Assembly: GCF_001750165.1 (NCBI RefSeq)
Contig: NZ_CP015412.1
Span: forward strand, 62,001 to 126,000
Direction of reading: 5' to 3'
DNA length: 64,000 nucleotides
Source of the DNA: Pseudoalteromonas luteoviolacea
Lineage (GTDB): Bacteria > Pseudomonadota > Gammaproteobacteria > Enterobacterales > Alteromonadaceae
The number at the start of each line of letters is the position of its first letter. Positions within the stretch are counted from its first letter, which is position 1. This document shows positions 54,901 through 63,210 of this stretch, in pieces. A program made the translations under genes and the position numbers. Below the pieces are notes generated by a model. It searched no databases and was not told where the DNA came from. It worked only from the letters and a program-made list of their open reading frames with translations.

Positions 54901-55270
54901 GACGTATATCTGATAATGAATCAAGTTCATATTGAGCGGGTTTGATTTGTGTCCAACGAGGTGCGCTGGTGGTGTTTTCGACGGTGTCAAAAGAAGCAGT
55001 CAATGAATCCTGAGTAAAAGGAGATGATTGAAAGGCAAAGAGGCCTAGATCTGTCCACGAGATAGCATCAGGCTTGTCTAAGTCTATTTGATTAGATTTT
55101 TTAAGAACTGGGCTGCCTTCGGGCAAGGTGAGTGTTGATGTATCGAGCCACGTAGCCGTTTGGTATTTTTCTGCACTAAGGCTGTAAACCGCATTATGCG
55201 GTGAAGCATTGTGTGAAGCCACAAAACAGGCTGTTATCGCGCATAGTAAGCAAATGATGTGTCGATACAA
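51989..55270 (-). CDS. Two-component-propeller sensor histidine kinase without receiver domain
   Basis: The protein has 1093 residues. A signal sequence is followed by about 700 residues of two-component regulator propeller repeats (NGLNNNRVWDI, DSQGNIWISTYGGGVNRI, QDQQGRVWLGSRQGI), then a Y_Y_Y domain (about 735-815, LSPGEYEFQVRASS), a single membrane span (about 825-845) and a cytoplasmic kinase: HisKA with VSHEIRTPLSVLK, N-box LSNLLSNSLRYS and G-box GTGLGLAICQDLI. Unlike the hybrid systems of Bacteroidetes it has no receiver or AraC domain, so a separate response regulator is needed; none is adjacent. It lies 144 bp upstream of the Fur-controlled tannase gene on the same strand. The ligand may be a polysaccharide or phenolic breakdown product; that is inference. 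Confidence 0.88.
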   Translation of the reverse strand: MYRHIICLLCAITACFVASHNASPHNAVYSLSAEKYQTATWLDTSTLTLPEGSPVLKKSNQIDLDKPDAISWTDLGLFAFQSSPFTQDSLTASFDTVENTTSAPRWTQIKPAQYELDSLSDIRHFSTRQGLPTGAVYKTVQDNAGMLWLATNGEGLCQYIGDHFRCFNESHGLNNNRVWDIETSASGKLILATDNGLNIFDGQKFHTLKIASKSFAGKVDHVAIIDETLFFSSNNALYRFKENALEQISPRIPFKLINDLEADGDTLWIATNSGLFQLSRRKLAQFQFESTCLGPTNAVTSTPEHVYFSLRSGEVCHLNKSTQSTAVLSGINTPNITAMFFDSEQNTLWLGDDSQGVFKVSHQRAQNFNKQNGLSDKHIRNIMKDSQGNIWISTYGGGVNRIKESGFKLLTRRSGLLNERVSALANINEQLWLGQYGTGVQILENNEWLEPIEPIYNHYIHSIAQDQQGRVWLGSRQGITVLGEHSSIHIWREQGLSADIIHQIVPVPNGCLYMATHQGLYRSCDNQLQLLEVSKRQYIIDVFIDHTERVWFVTNGDGTFFVENNTVYRFTESGGLPSNWAYSIEQDENGTVFLGTRTGVLALKATGEQWVGRHISTQEGLSSNIVLGLKYQQGYLWIGTERGNNRLLTKQLFDPDSTLKLDAFVYNNGYLAVDATLNTAAMLDDIFYWGSGSGLTYFKPDYLEIEPSLSTQLLEIASLDKDGEYKYPSTESKNNATLFSPDTLQILFKFTHNDWSSPERAMYQTRLLGSSEIWSEPSISSEITYNHLSPGEYEFQVRASSQDKFGDPVSYSFQLLAPWWQTKWAYALMLALLLMFMYQAMKWRFKILATQQRIKDRAEFSEALLARKKQLLAEVSHEIRTPLSVLKMSIEGLEYNLLDDSEKTYELLHRRIGDINQLVSDIEQLAVSELEERALNCKDMAVKPWLTAWCQDAQTRVAQRPNVQFNFNIKVPITTKIYADIDRLTQVLSNLLSNSLRYSAPPATIELNAYLKLGQLVISIQDSAPGVSSSELITIFQRMYQSEKNKSLYKGGTGLGLAICQDLITRHGGSISATHSELGGVNMTITLSTLNSK

Positions 55271-55960
55271 AAATATACTTCCTAAAGAGTGTTTTTATAT
55301 GGCCATTAATGAGTGATAAGCTCTTTTTTTAAATATGTAAGCTGATACATCTTGAGCTTATTGTTACCGTTGAGGCCAATTTACAATTTGAATTTTAGTA
55401 AAGCTAATTCAGATACATGGCAATCCTCTGAAAGTAAGATTATATTATCACATTCGATGGATAAGGGAATTAGAAAGTACTGAGAATAAGAGGAAGGGAG
55501 TTTGCGTAATATGATGTCGTTAACGCTTTGAAAGTGGGTCAATGGACGGGGAGTTAAACGAGCATGATAGTATTTCATCCACAGTGTTCGATTTACTCAT
55601 ATGTCTGATAAAACAATCACGGTTATTGCAGTGAGTTTTAAGCTTTCTTTTGTTTAGTGAGTGCCAATTATCAGAATTGAGCAAAGAGGCCGATGTGTTT
55701 GGCAGTCTACAACAGTGAGTACCAAAGTGCATTGTTAAAGTGTCAAAAATACTGCCAGCTTAGCCATCATTTAGAGTGTCACAAGCAGTATTTCTGGTAG
55801 GTTAATGTAATATCTTTTTCTTTGTCTAGGGCGATAATAGTGACAAAACCTGTTACTTGCTTTGCATATCAGAGGGAGCAGGCTGGCTTTTTAATTGGCC
55901 TCGTAACCAGTTTGAAATCATAAGGCTTAATGAATAAAAATAAACGCGAGAAAAAATGCC
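55271..55960. other. 690-bp region without a convincing gene
   Basis: Two short minus-strand frames (55381-55578, 55520-55732) overlap each other and lack any family feature or ribosome-binding site. No repeat or RNA motif was recognised. Confidence 0.45.
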
Positions 55961-56938
55961 TTAATTTTCTTTTTGCTGAGATTTCCTCTGGGCTTTGTTT
56001 TCATAGAGGGCTTGATCTGCTTTCTCTAATAGCTGTTCAATCGCGGTATTGGCTGTAATCTCACAGACACCAAAGCTCATTCCCAACGCGACACTTTCCA
56101 CTGACAATTGAGACGGCACCAAGTTTTGGATACGTGCAATGAAGCTGTTTGCTGTTTGAGCATCCATACCTGGTATAAGAAGCATAAATTCATCCCCGCC
56201 GAGTCGAAATAACTTGTCATTTTTACGTGTATATTGGCTGATCAGTTTAACGAAGTTAACGAGCATTTCATCTCCAATACCATGACCCAGCTTATCGTTT
56301 AATGTTTTAAAGTTATCTAAGTCAATCATGATGATTGAGCAAGTTTGTCCATATCTGGTGACACGTTCTGACTCGAGTTCAATATTTTCTATCAGCGTAC
56401 GTCGGTTAAGTGCACCAGTTAGTGGGTCTTGTGTTGCGACGCTTTCAGCGGCATGAATTGCTTCATTATAGGTTCTTACAATCACGGCTGTCAGGAGCAA
56501 AACAAGTCCTGACGACATGGCAGATCTCAAGGCAATTTCCATATGCAAACTGATAAAGTTGAGGTAGGTAATGACAGCCCAGCAGCATGAAGTTGTGAAA
56601 CAGGCCATTTTGAAAGGAAAAACCATAAAAACCCCAACTAAAAAAGCGGGTAGCCAAATTACAGCAATGATGGGGGATTGGAATGAAAAGTATATGAGTG
56701 TACTACCTAAGACTGCGCTCAAAACGAGGCATTTTAATACACTGAGCCGCCCTTGTAGCAGCCTTACAGATGTAAAAAGCAAGGCGACAATCACGATAAC
56801 AACGGCGATTGCTAACCCATAATTATTGTTTATTGCGTAATGAATTGGGTAATAAAGCAAAAATGCAGCCGTTACGATAAGTAAGTAAGCAGCGTAGGTT
56901 GGATATCGATTAATGAGAATTGGCTGTGCTTTGGTCAA
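55961..56938 (-). CDS. Membrane diguanylate cyclase (GGDEF)
   Basis: The protein has 325 residues. The N-terminal 155 residues contain five or six hydrophobic segments without a known sensor domain. The GGDEF domain (about 165-320) is complete: DPLTGALNRRTL, MIDLDNFKTLNDKLGHGIGDE, active site RLGGDEFMLL, and an inhibitory RxxD (RKND) five residues before GGDEF. It makes c-di-GMP from two GTP and is probably feedback-inhibited. A c-di-GMP riboswitch is present 20 kb away in this window. Monocistronic. Confidence 0.92.
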   Translation of the reverse strand: MTKAQPILINRYPTYAAYLLIVTAAFLLYYPIHYAINNNYGLAIAVVIVIVALLFTSVRLLQGRLSVLKCLVLSAVLGSTLIYFSFQSPIIAVIWLPAFLVGVFMVFPFKMACFTTSCCWAVITYLNFISLHMEIALRSAMSSGLVLLLTAVIVRTYNEAIHAAESVATQDPLTGALNRRTLIENIELESERVTRYGQTCSIIMIDLDNFKTLNDKLGHGIGDEMLVNFVKLISQYTRKNDKLFRLGGDEFMLLIPGMDAQTANSFIARIQNLVPSQLSVESVALGMSFGVCEITANTAIEQLLEKADQALYENKAQRKSQQKEN

Positions 56939-57201
56939 GGCACCAAAGCGTTCTTTTAACTTAAGAATAAGAATACCTTCAACAAAATTATGATGTAGCG
57001 CTGTGTATAAGTGTAAAGCACTATTTTAAATCATCAACATTGTCCCTGTTTTATCAAGTTTATTGCGTGCTTTGTGCACGATTCACTGGGTTCAGTATGA
57101 ATGAAAATAGGGTGAGGCGTGGTCAGGTAATCGAAATTTGTAAAGCACACAGCACTTTATGTGGCGCTCAATACAATGTGCTTGTAATGAATTAGCCGAG
57201 A

Positions 57202-57435
57202 TTAATTATAATGTCTCTGCGAGATGAGTTTATAGTAGCCAACGGTGACAGCAATATCTGCTGGGCATGTTACATGGCCCGGGAACTTTTTATAAAGGTA
57301 ATCTGAAGCCCACGGTGCACCGGCAAATTTTTTATACCCGCACTGAGTGTATTGCTCTGCGGCTTCTGCATTAAAGCTAGGTGAAGCGATTAAGGTCATC
57401 AATACTGCTATGATAACAGTAGCTAGTTTTCTCAT
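57202..57435 (-). CDS. Small secreted protein of unknown function
   Basis: The protein has 77 residues with a clean signal peptide (VIIAVLMTLIASPSFNAEA). The mature part of about 50 residues has two cysteines (QCGYKKF and VTCPADI) that could pair and is rich in Tyr and Lys. The AAAAATGAG-type start is preceded by GAAGTTAAAA (weak site). I do not recognise a family. Confidence 0.6.
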   Translation of the reverse strand: MRKLATVIIAVLMTLIASPSFNAEAAEQYTQCGYKKFAGAPWASDYLYKKFPGHVTCPADIAVTVGYYKLISQRHYN

Positions 57436-57594
57436 TTTTAACTTCTTTTCATTTTATTGATTTACGCGTGTTTAAATTTTGATCAGTTATAGGTTGTAGT
57501 CTACTGATAGCGCTATCAATTTTGTTGGGCGCTAAAACTTGTCTGCATATCACAACGATTAATCCTTACCAGAGCTAAATTAAAGCGTTGATTA

Positions 57595-58230
57595 TTATAA
57601 AGACTCAGCTAGTTTTGCTTCACTGTTGGGCTGTTTACGCCATGAAAACTGACCTTTGTATGACTGGCACTCAAGGGTTGTGTTAGATGCTTCTGCCAAG
57701 TAAATTTGATTAGTGGGAGATGCTGGGTAGCTAAAGTAATCACTGCATTTTGCACTTTGCCCTGGGCCTACTACGACATGCGTACCGACTTTTATTTTGC
57801 AACTGACAAGCATATCTAAAGGGGAGTAACTCGGGCAGATCACATTGTCTCGTCGATATTGAGAGATAGAACCTCGAGGTTTGTCGAAGGTCCACCACTT
57901 TCCAAGTTTAGACCCCCTATACTCACTATTCCATGCACGCCATATGGTGATCTCTTGGGTAGTGACGAACACTTGCCCCTTGCATAAGCCACCCAGTTGC
58001 TGCGGCATGACCACGCCTGATGGGAGCTTTTCATCTTGTAGGGGCACAAGCCCTGTATGCTGCTCTACCTTGCCAATACAGTCATTATTTGCCGTTTCAA
58101 GCGCGCTTGACTCGCTCGTTAAACTGGTTGTATTACAGCCAAAAAGAAGTAAAAAGCTGGAAGGTATCGTAAGTTTCCCTAATTTTTTTATAGTTGATTT
58201 GTATCGAGGTTGTTGATTTGGCAAAGACAT
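57595..58230 (-). CDS. Lipoprotein of unknown function
   Basis: The protein has 211 residues. The signal ends LLLFGC at about Cys32, after a short Arg/Lys-rich start. The mature part has several cysteines (NDCIGK, GGLCKG, VICPSY, VSCKIK, AKCSDY, LECQSY) spaced like three disulfide pairs, plus a WRAWNSEYRGSKLGKWWTF stretch. No family recognised. It may form a loose group with the small secreted protein upstream on the same strand. Confidence 0.65.
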   Translation of the reverse strand: MSLPNQQPRYKSTIKKLGKLTIPSSFLLLFGCNTTSLTSESSALETANNDCIGKVEQHTGLVPLQDEKLPSGVVMPQQLGGLCKGQVFVTTQEITIWRAWNSEYRGSKLGKWWTFDKPRGSISQYRRDNVICPSYSPLDMLVSCKIKVGTHVVVGPGQSAKCSDYFSYPASPTNQIYLAEASNTTLECQSYKGQFSWRKQPNSEAKLAESL

Positions 58231-58331
58231 TTTATTGGCTCCCTGTGCTTTTCATATCGACAGTGTAATGTGTATTGATAACAATGTATCTTTCACTGCA
58301 TTACACGTGCATTTATTAGGTCAAACAGGGT

Positions 58332-58757
58332 TTAGCGTTTACTAAATACACTCTGTTGTTTTGCTTGGGTAAAGCCGAGTCGGTTATAAAATTCATGAGT
58401 TTCAACACGCTTGCTATTACACCTAACTCTAAGCTCTAGATTAAGCTGTTGGGCATATTGATAAGCTTGTCCAACAAGCAATTTACCTACCCCTTGTTTC
58501 CTGACTTTTGTATCAACGACTAAACCGCCTATTTCATAAAACATATCAGAGGCTAGTCGGTGCGCTTTAAACCCGTGAAGCCACCCAGCAATGTGCCCAT
58601 TTACCTCACATACCCAAACATCATCATTGGTTGATTCAAGTAAATAGGCCAGCCGCTGCTGAGCTTCGTCAGAGGTCGTATTTGAGTAGCCTAAAAAGCG
58701 TGAGAGTTCATTAATCTTATCAGCGTCAGTGATGGTTGCTTGGCGCACATATGCCAT
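58332..58757 (-). CDS. GNAT-family N-acetyltransferase
   Basis: The protein has 141 residues. PF00583 pattern: VRQATITDADKINELSRFLGY at the start, VCEVNGHIAGWLHGF, the acetyl-CoA motif VVDTKVRKQGVGKLLVGQAYQYA (R-x-x-G-x-G/A) and the closing ETHEFYNRLGFTQ. It acetylates a small-molecule or peptide amine of unknown identity. Monocistronic, divergent from the RecQ-like gene across 286 bp. Confidence 0.88.
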   Translation of the reverse strand: MAYVRQATITDADKINELSRFLGYSNTTSDEAQQRLAYLLESTNDDVWVCEVNGHIAGWLHGFKAHRLASDMFYEIGGLVVDTKVRKQGVGKLLVGQAYQYAQQLNLELRVRCNSKRVETHEFYNRLGFTQAKQQSVFSKR

Positions 58758-59043
58758 TAAATACTCCTTATAAAAACATGGGCTTTAATAATATGTGTTT
58801 GGATGTTTTGCGCACAAAAGAATATTCGATCGGAGCAGTACTGTTCAAATAGAAAGCGATAGATAGCACTCATTGTCTGCACGTAGTGCAAAATAAATGA
58901 AATTCGTCATATGTGAAGCAAAGGTGCCCTAATAGCTGGTATCATAAAATACATAATTTTCATGGGAGTGAATTAGCTAGTTTACCTGTTTGGCAAAGTA
59001 AGATGGCCAAGGCTTATGCTCACTCATCACAACGAGACACTCT

Positions 59044-60984
59044 ATGTATCAAGCAGATATACACCAGACGCTAGAACAGTATTTTGGATTTAGTGCGTTT
59101 AGGGCTGGCCAAGCACAAACCATTGAGCAATTAATTGGTGGTCAGTCTAGCTTGGCCATATTTCCGACTGGTTCGGGGAAATCCTTGTGCTACCAGCTTA
59201 CAGCTTTGCATTTACCCAACCTTACGTTAGTGGTTTCTCCGCTGCTTGCTTTGATGCAAGACCAAATCGAGTTTTTGAACAAAAAAGGGATCCCTGCTGC
59301 AAGTTTAGACTCGACACAAACTTATGAGCAATCACAGAGCGTCATGCAAGGGGTAAGAGATGGTCACATCAAAATTCTAATGGTCTCTGTTGAGCGTTTT
59401 AAAAATGAGCGTTTTCGGGGGTTCATAAAGCAAGTGCCAATCTCAATGTTGGTGGTCGATGAGGCGCACTGTATTTCAGAGTGGGGTCATAACTTTAGGC
59501 CTGATTATTTGAAGTTACCGCAAATTCGCAATGAGCTTAATATTCCTTTGGTCCTGCTATTAACGGCAACCGCAACTAAAAAAGTAAAACGAGATATGGC
59601 GCATCGATTCGCCATAGACGAACAGCATATTGTGCAAACGGGGTTTTATCGCGCCAATTTAGATTTGAGTATTCAGGCCTGCACCGAGAGAGAGAAGCTG
59701 CCGACGATTTTGTCGTTTTTAAGCCAGACACAGGACAGCGGTATTATTTATGTCACGTTGCAGCAAACGGCAGAAGAAGTTGCAAAACAGCTACAAGCAG
59801 CAGGGCAAGACGCAGTTGCCTACCATGCAGGATTAAAAGATGACGTAAGGCAGCAGATCCAACAGCAATTTATGCACAATGAAAAACGTATCATCGTAGC
59901 CACCATCGCGTTTGGTATGGGGATTGATAAGTCAGACATTCGCTTTGTTATTCATTATGATTTACCTAAGTCTATTGAAAACTATAGCCAAGAAATTGGC
60001 CGTGCAGGACGAGATGGACAGCCCTCAACCTGCATCACACTGGCAAATTTAGACGGGGTTTCAACCCTTGAGAACTTTGTGTATGCAGACACACCAGAGC
60101 TTGGCAATATTGAATCACTGCTTAATGAAATTCGCACGTCAATGTCGCAAGGGCTTTGGGAAATGCAAGAGCTGAGTGTGTCTAAGGCGACAAACATTCG
60201 CCTGCTCGCGCTAAAAACGGCGCTCGTACAACTGGAGTTGTTTGGTGTGCTCGAAGCCAAATACGCATTCTATGCTGACTTTCGCTTTAAATGGCTGCAC
60301 ACAGAAAACAAAGTGCTGAACTCCTTCGACGCAAATCGCCAAGCGTTTATTCAGCAGATCGTGTCAAATACCGACTTTAAAAAAGTGTGGGGGACGGTTG
60401 ATATGGCCGCTTTGGTCAATCAAGGGGTGGAGCGCGGCCGCGTTGTGGCTGCATTGGATTATTTGCATGAGCAGGGCATGATCTTGCTTGAATCTAAGCG
60501 CATGATGCAAGTCTACCAAGTGGATGAGACTGCTTTGAACGCCCCGGAGCTCGCTAAAAAATTAAGTGATTATTTTTCTGATAAAGAGCTTGGGGAAGTA
60601 AAGCGTATCGCAGCCATGTTGCGCTTTTTTGAGTTGCAAAACTGTTTGTCTAATAATCTCGCCAGATACTTTGATGATCAGCAAGTACCACAAAGCTGCG
60701 GGCATTGCAGTGTTTGTCGAGGAAGCTCTGCGCAACTGCAATTTAGTCAAGAGCCGCTTTTTCCAGATGATCAGCAATTGAGAGACGACATCAATGGGTT
60801 GAAAAATTACCTCACTCAGGCTGGTATTGAAGCGACAGCCGCAGTACTGGTGCGTTTTTTAACTGGCATGACAACGCCGATGTCGACGGCCAATAAGTTT
60901 AGGCAAAGATCTGGTTTTGGTAGTTGCAGCGCTTTGAGATATAAGCAGGTTGAAGGCAAGCTTTCTCAACTTGGGCTGGTTTAG
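59044..60984 (+). CDS. RecQ-family ATP-dependent DNA helicase
   Basis: The protein has 646 residues. Helicase motifs in order: FRAGQAQTIEQL (motif 0), FPTGSGKSLCYQ (Walker A, Lys46), VVSPLLALMQDQ, VVDEAHCISEWGHNFRPDY (DEAH and RecQ aromatic loop), LTATATKKV, GIIYVTLQQTAEEVA, HAGLKDDVR, ATIAFGMGIDKSDIRFVIH and the arginine-finger motif QEIGRAGRDG. A zinc-binding four-Cys region follows at about 535-560 (NCLSNN, SCGHCSVC). There is no HRDC domain, so it is a shorter RecQ paralogue than the E. coli type. It unwinds DNA 3' to 5' in recombination and repair. Ends at a moderate terminator. Confidence 0.92.
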   Translation: MYQADIHQTLEQYFGFSAFRAGQAQTIEQLIGGQSSLAIFPTGSGKSLCYQLTALHLPNLTLVVSPLLALMQDQIEFLNKKGIPAASLDSTQTYEQSQSVMQGVRDGHIKILMVSVERFKNERFRGFIKQVPISMLVVDEAHCISEWGHNFRPDYLKLPQIRNELNIPLVLLLTATATKKVKRDMAHRFAIDEQHIVQTGFYRANLDLSIQACTEREKLPTILSFLSQTQDSGIIYVTLQQTAEEVAKQLQAAGQDAVAYHAGLKDDVRQQIQQQFMHNEKRIIVATIAFGMGIDKSDIRFVIHYDLPKSIENYSQEIGRAGRDGQPSTCITLANLDGVSTLENFVYADTPELGNIESLLNEIRTSMSQGLWEMQELSVSKATNIRLLALKTALVQLELFGVLEAKYAFYADFRFKWLHTENKVLNSFDANRQAFIQQIVSNTDFKKVWGTVDMAALVNQGVERGRVVAALDYLHEQGMILLESKRMMQVYQVDETALNAPELAKKLSDYFSDKELGEVKRIAAMLRFFELQNCLSNNLARYFDDQQVPQSCGHCSVCRGSSAQLQFSQEPLFPDDQQLRDDINGLKNYLTQAGIEATAAVLVRFLTGMTTPMSTANKFRQRSGFGSCSALRYKQVEGKLSQLGLV

Positions 60985-61011
60985 GCTTGGCTACAATTGT
61001 TTTGTAAGAAA

Positions 61012-61034
61012 AAAGAGGCCTTATGGGCCCCTTT
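61012..61034. terminator. Terminator between convergent RecQ-like and TonB receptor genes
   Basis: AAAGAGGCC pairs with GGCCCCTTT (one A-C mismatch) around TTATG, followed by a short T-rich stretch and preceded by an A-run that serves the minus strand. Confidence 0.6.
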
Positions 61035-61055
61035 GTTCAGCTGACTAGAATTTTA

Positions 61056-63071
61056 TTATAATTGCCATGTGATGGTGGCACGAATATCACGGCCAGGCTC
61101 TGCAACACCCGTATCAATTGGGCCAATAGCGGCGTAGGTTGCGTGGTCGTAGTAGAACTTATCAAAGATGTTCTTGATGGCGATATCTAGCTTCACATTT
61201 TCGTCGTTTGTGATGTACCAAGTCGCTTTTAAGTCATGTACACCATATCCTACTTTTTCAGGCAGTTCTGTGTTATCCCAAACATAGGTGCCAGAATCAT
61301 CCAGTCGCTTAACTAAGCGCGCTTGCCAAGCCAGTTCAAGTGAGTCTGTCAGTGTGTAATCTGCACCTAACGTCAGTGTATCACCGACAGAGGTACCGAT
61401 TGACCAATCTTGGTCCGAAATCGCGGAGCCAGCCAGTGCCGGGTTAACGTGCGTTTTCCATTCAGGGCGGCTGCTGTTGAATGCCAAAGACACAGAGGCA
61501 CGGTCGAAGCTGTAACGCGCATTGATGTTTAAGCCTCTGTTTTCTAAATCACCGACATTGCTTAGGAAGTTTGCAGGTTGGCTTTCGATGTTTTTCGCAG
61601 TAGACACGGCGTCATCAATGGTCGACATATACACATCAGCTTGGACGACGAGGTTGTCACCCAGGTACTTGAAGCCTACTTCGATGTTTTCAGCCACTTC
61701 TTTACGTAGGTTTTCATCGTTGTCATAGTAGCCAAGTACAAATAACTCTTTTACTTTTTGACCACGTACAGCTTTAGCATACCCTGTGTTTACTGATAGC
61801 TCAGGTGTTAGTTCATAAGTAAGGTTTAGGTTTGGACTAAAGCCACTAGAGTCAAAGTCAAAGCCGTTATCATCGGTGAGTTCATATTTATCGTATCTCA
61901 CACCCGTACTGATCTGGAATTGATCCGTTACTTGGAAATAATCTTGGATATATAAACCTAATACTTTGCCCTCTTCTACACCTGATAGCTCGTAGTTAGA
62001 GCCGATATCTTCCAAAATTGCCTCATCACTTCGGTAGTCGAAACCTGCAACAATTTTGTGCGTTTCGAAAAGCGCCGTATTTTTTAGATCAAATCCTTGT
62101 GAGTCGTACTCGGCAAAATACGTGTTTTGGACAACAACGCCCGCTCTATTCTCACCTTCAGGATGAGCATGTGTGATAGAGTTCTTCGTTTGATATGCAG
62201 AAAAAGCGATATCAATGAGGTCATCTTGTGGCGCATAAAAGTAGTTTAATGTACTTGTAGTTCGCTCACTTTTTTGTGGCAGTGCAAAGTTTTTACGGCT
62301 TGGGTGCCAGTGAGCGCGAAGTAAACGTGTGCCGTCATCATGGCGGACATCATGGCTTAAGCTAAACGATTGTGTGCTGGTTAAGTCACCACTGATTTTC
62401 GCAAATCCGACTTCTTGTTCTGATTGCGAGTAAGGGATCTCGTCGCCATTACCGTCTTCCATGTTTTCAGTGTCACGTTTGATAAGTGACACAAGTGCGT
62501 CTATGTCATCAGTTACACGGCCATATAGTGTCGAGCTTGCTTTAAAGCCCTCGCTATTGCCGTAATAGCCTAACTTGAATAATGCGCCAAATTGTTCATC
62601 TGGGGCAAGTAAGTCTGAAGCACTTTTGGTTTTAAATCTCAGTGCGCCACCAAGTGCACCTGACCCTGAAGTTGCATCACCCGCACCAGCGACAACATCA
62701 ACTTGCTTTAACAGCTCAGGCTCAATAGATAAACGACCTTGGTGGTGAAATAAGTAGCCAGCTTGTAATGCGCCGTCAATACTGACATTAAGCATGGTGT
62801 CTTCAAGACCACGCACGTAAATTTTCTGTGCGACTGGGTTTGAGCCACCCACAGACACTTGTGGTAAAGATCTAAAAATGTCAGATAAGTCGTTGGCTTG
62901 TAACTGGGTCAGATCAGTTTGGTCAATGATCATATCGGCGTCAGAGACCTTTCCATGAACTTCGATGATTTCAATCTTTTGCTGTTGATTGTCTGCCAAA
63001 GTAGCGGGAGACGCGAAGGTTGCTGCAGCGACAGCAAGAGCGATAGATGTGCGAGAAAAACCAAACTGCAT
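61056..63071 (-). CDS. TonB-dependent outer membrane receptor
   Basis: The protein has 671 residues with a signal peptide (about 1-26) and a TonB-box-like IEIIEVHG. The plug domain (about 40-155) has LSDIFRSLPQVSVGG, KIYVRGLEDTMLNVSIDGA and VVAGAGDATSGSGALGGALRF. The beta-barrel follows and ends in the required aromatic-hydrophobic strand (RDIRATITWQL). Overall it is most like the heme/siderophore receptor branch, but the substrate cannot be assigned by eye. A candidate Fur box lies 23 bp upstream of the start, and a sensor kinase gene precedes it on the same strand, 139 bp away. Confidence 0.9.
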   Translation of the reverse strand: MQFGFSRTSIALAVAAATFASPATLADNQQQKIEIIEVHGKVSDADMIIDQTDLTQLQANDLSDIFRSLPQVSVGGSNPVAQKIYVRGLEDTMLNVSIDGALQAGYLFHHQGRLSIEPELLKQVDVVAGAGDATSGSGALGGALRFKTKSASDLLAPDEQFGALFKLGYYGNSEGFKASSTLYGRVTDDIDALVSLIKRDTENMEDGNGDEIPYSQSEQEVGFAKISGDLTSTQSFSLSHDVRHDDGTRLLRAHWHPSRKNFALPQKSERTTSTLNYFYAPQDDLIDIAFSAYQTKNSITHAHPEGENRAGVVVQNTYFAEYDSQGFDLKNTALFETHKIVAGFDYRSDEAILEDIGSNYELSGVEEGKVLGLYIQDYFQVTDQFQISTGVRYDKYELTDDNGFDFDSSGFSPNLNLTYELTPELSVNTGYAKAVRGQKVKELFVLGYYDNDENLRKEVAENIEVGFKYLGDNLVVQADVYMSTIDDAVSTAKNIESQPANFLSNVGDLENRGLNINARYSFDRASVSLAFNSSRPEWKTHVNPALAGSAISDQDWSIGTSVGDTLTLGADYTLTDSLELAWQARLVKRLDDSGTYVWDNTELPEKVGYGVHDLKATWYITNDENVKLDIAIKNIFDKFYYDHATYAAIGPIDTGVAEPGRDIRATITWQL

Positions 63072-63093
63072 TGGTGTGTTCCTTTATCTTAAA

Positions 63094-63108
63094 TGAAAAT
63101 GGTTATCA
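63094..63108. promoter_or_regulatory. Candidate Fur box upstream of the TonB receptor
   Basis: Minus-strand TGATAACCATTTTCA matches the 7-1-7 Fur consensus at 12 of 14 positions and has the same left half as the site at 51869-51883. Confidence 0.65.
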
Positions 63109-63210
63109 ATACGCGTGTATTATTCATGGTTTTGTCCCAAAACAAAGCACTTTTACAACTGTTACATTTACAGTGACAATTGGGCTGGAGTAGTGACTAA
63201 AAAACCGGCG

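Noticed and set aside
55381..55732. Two overlapping short minus-strand frames
   Set aside because: They overlap each other, lack ribosome-binding sites and show no protein-like features.
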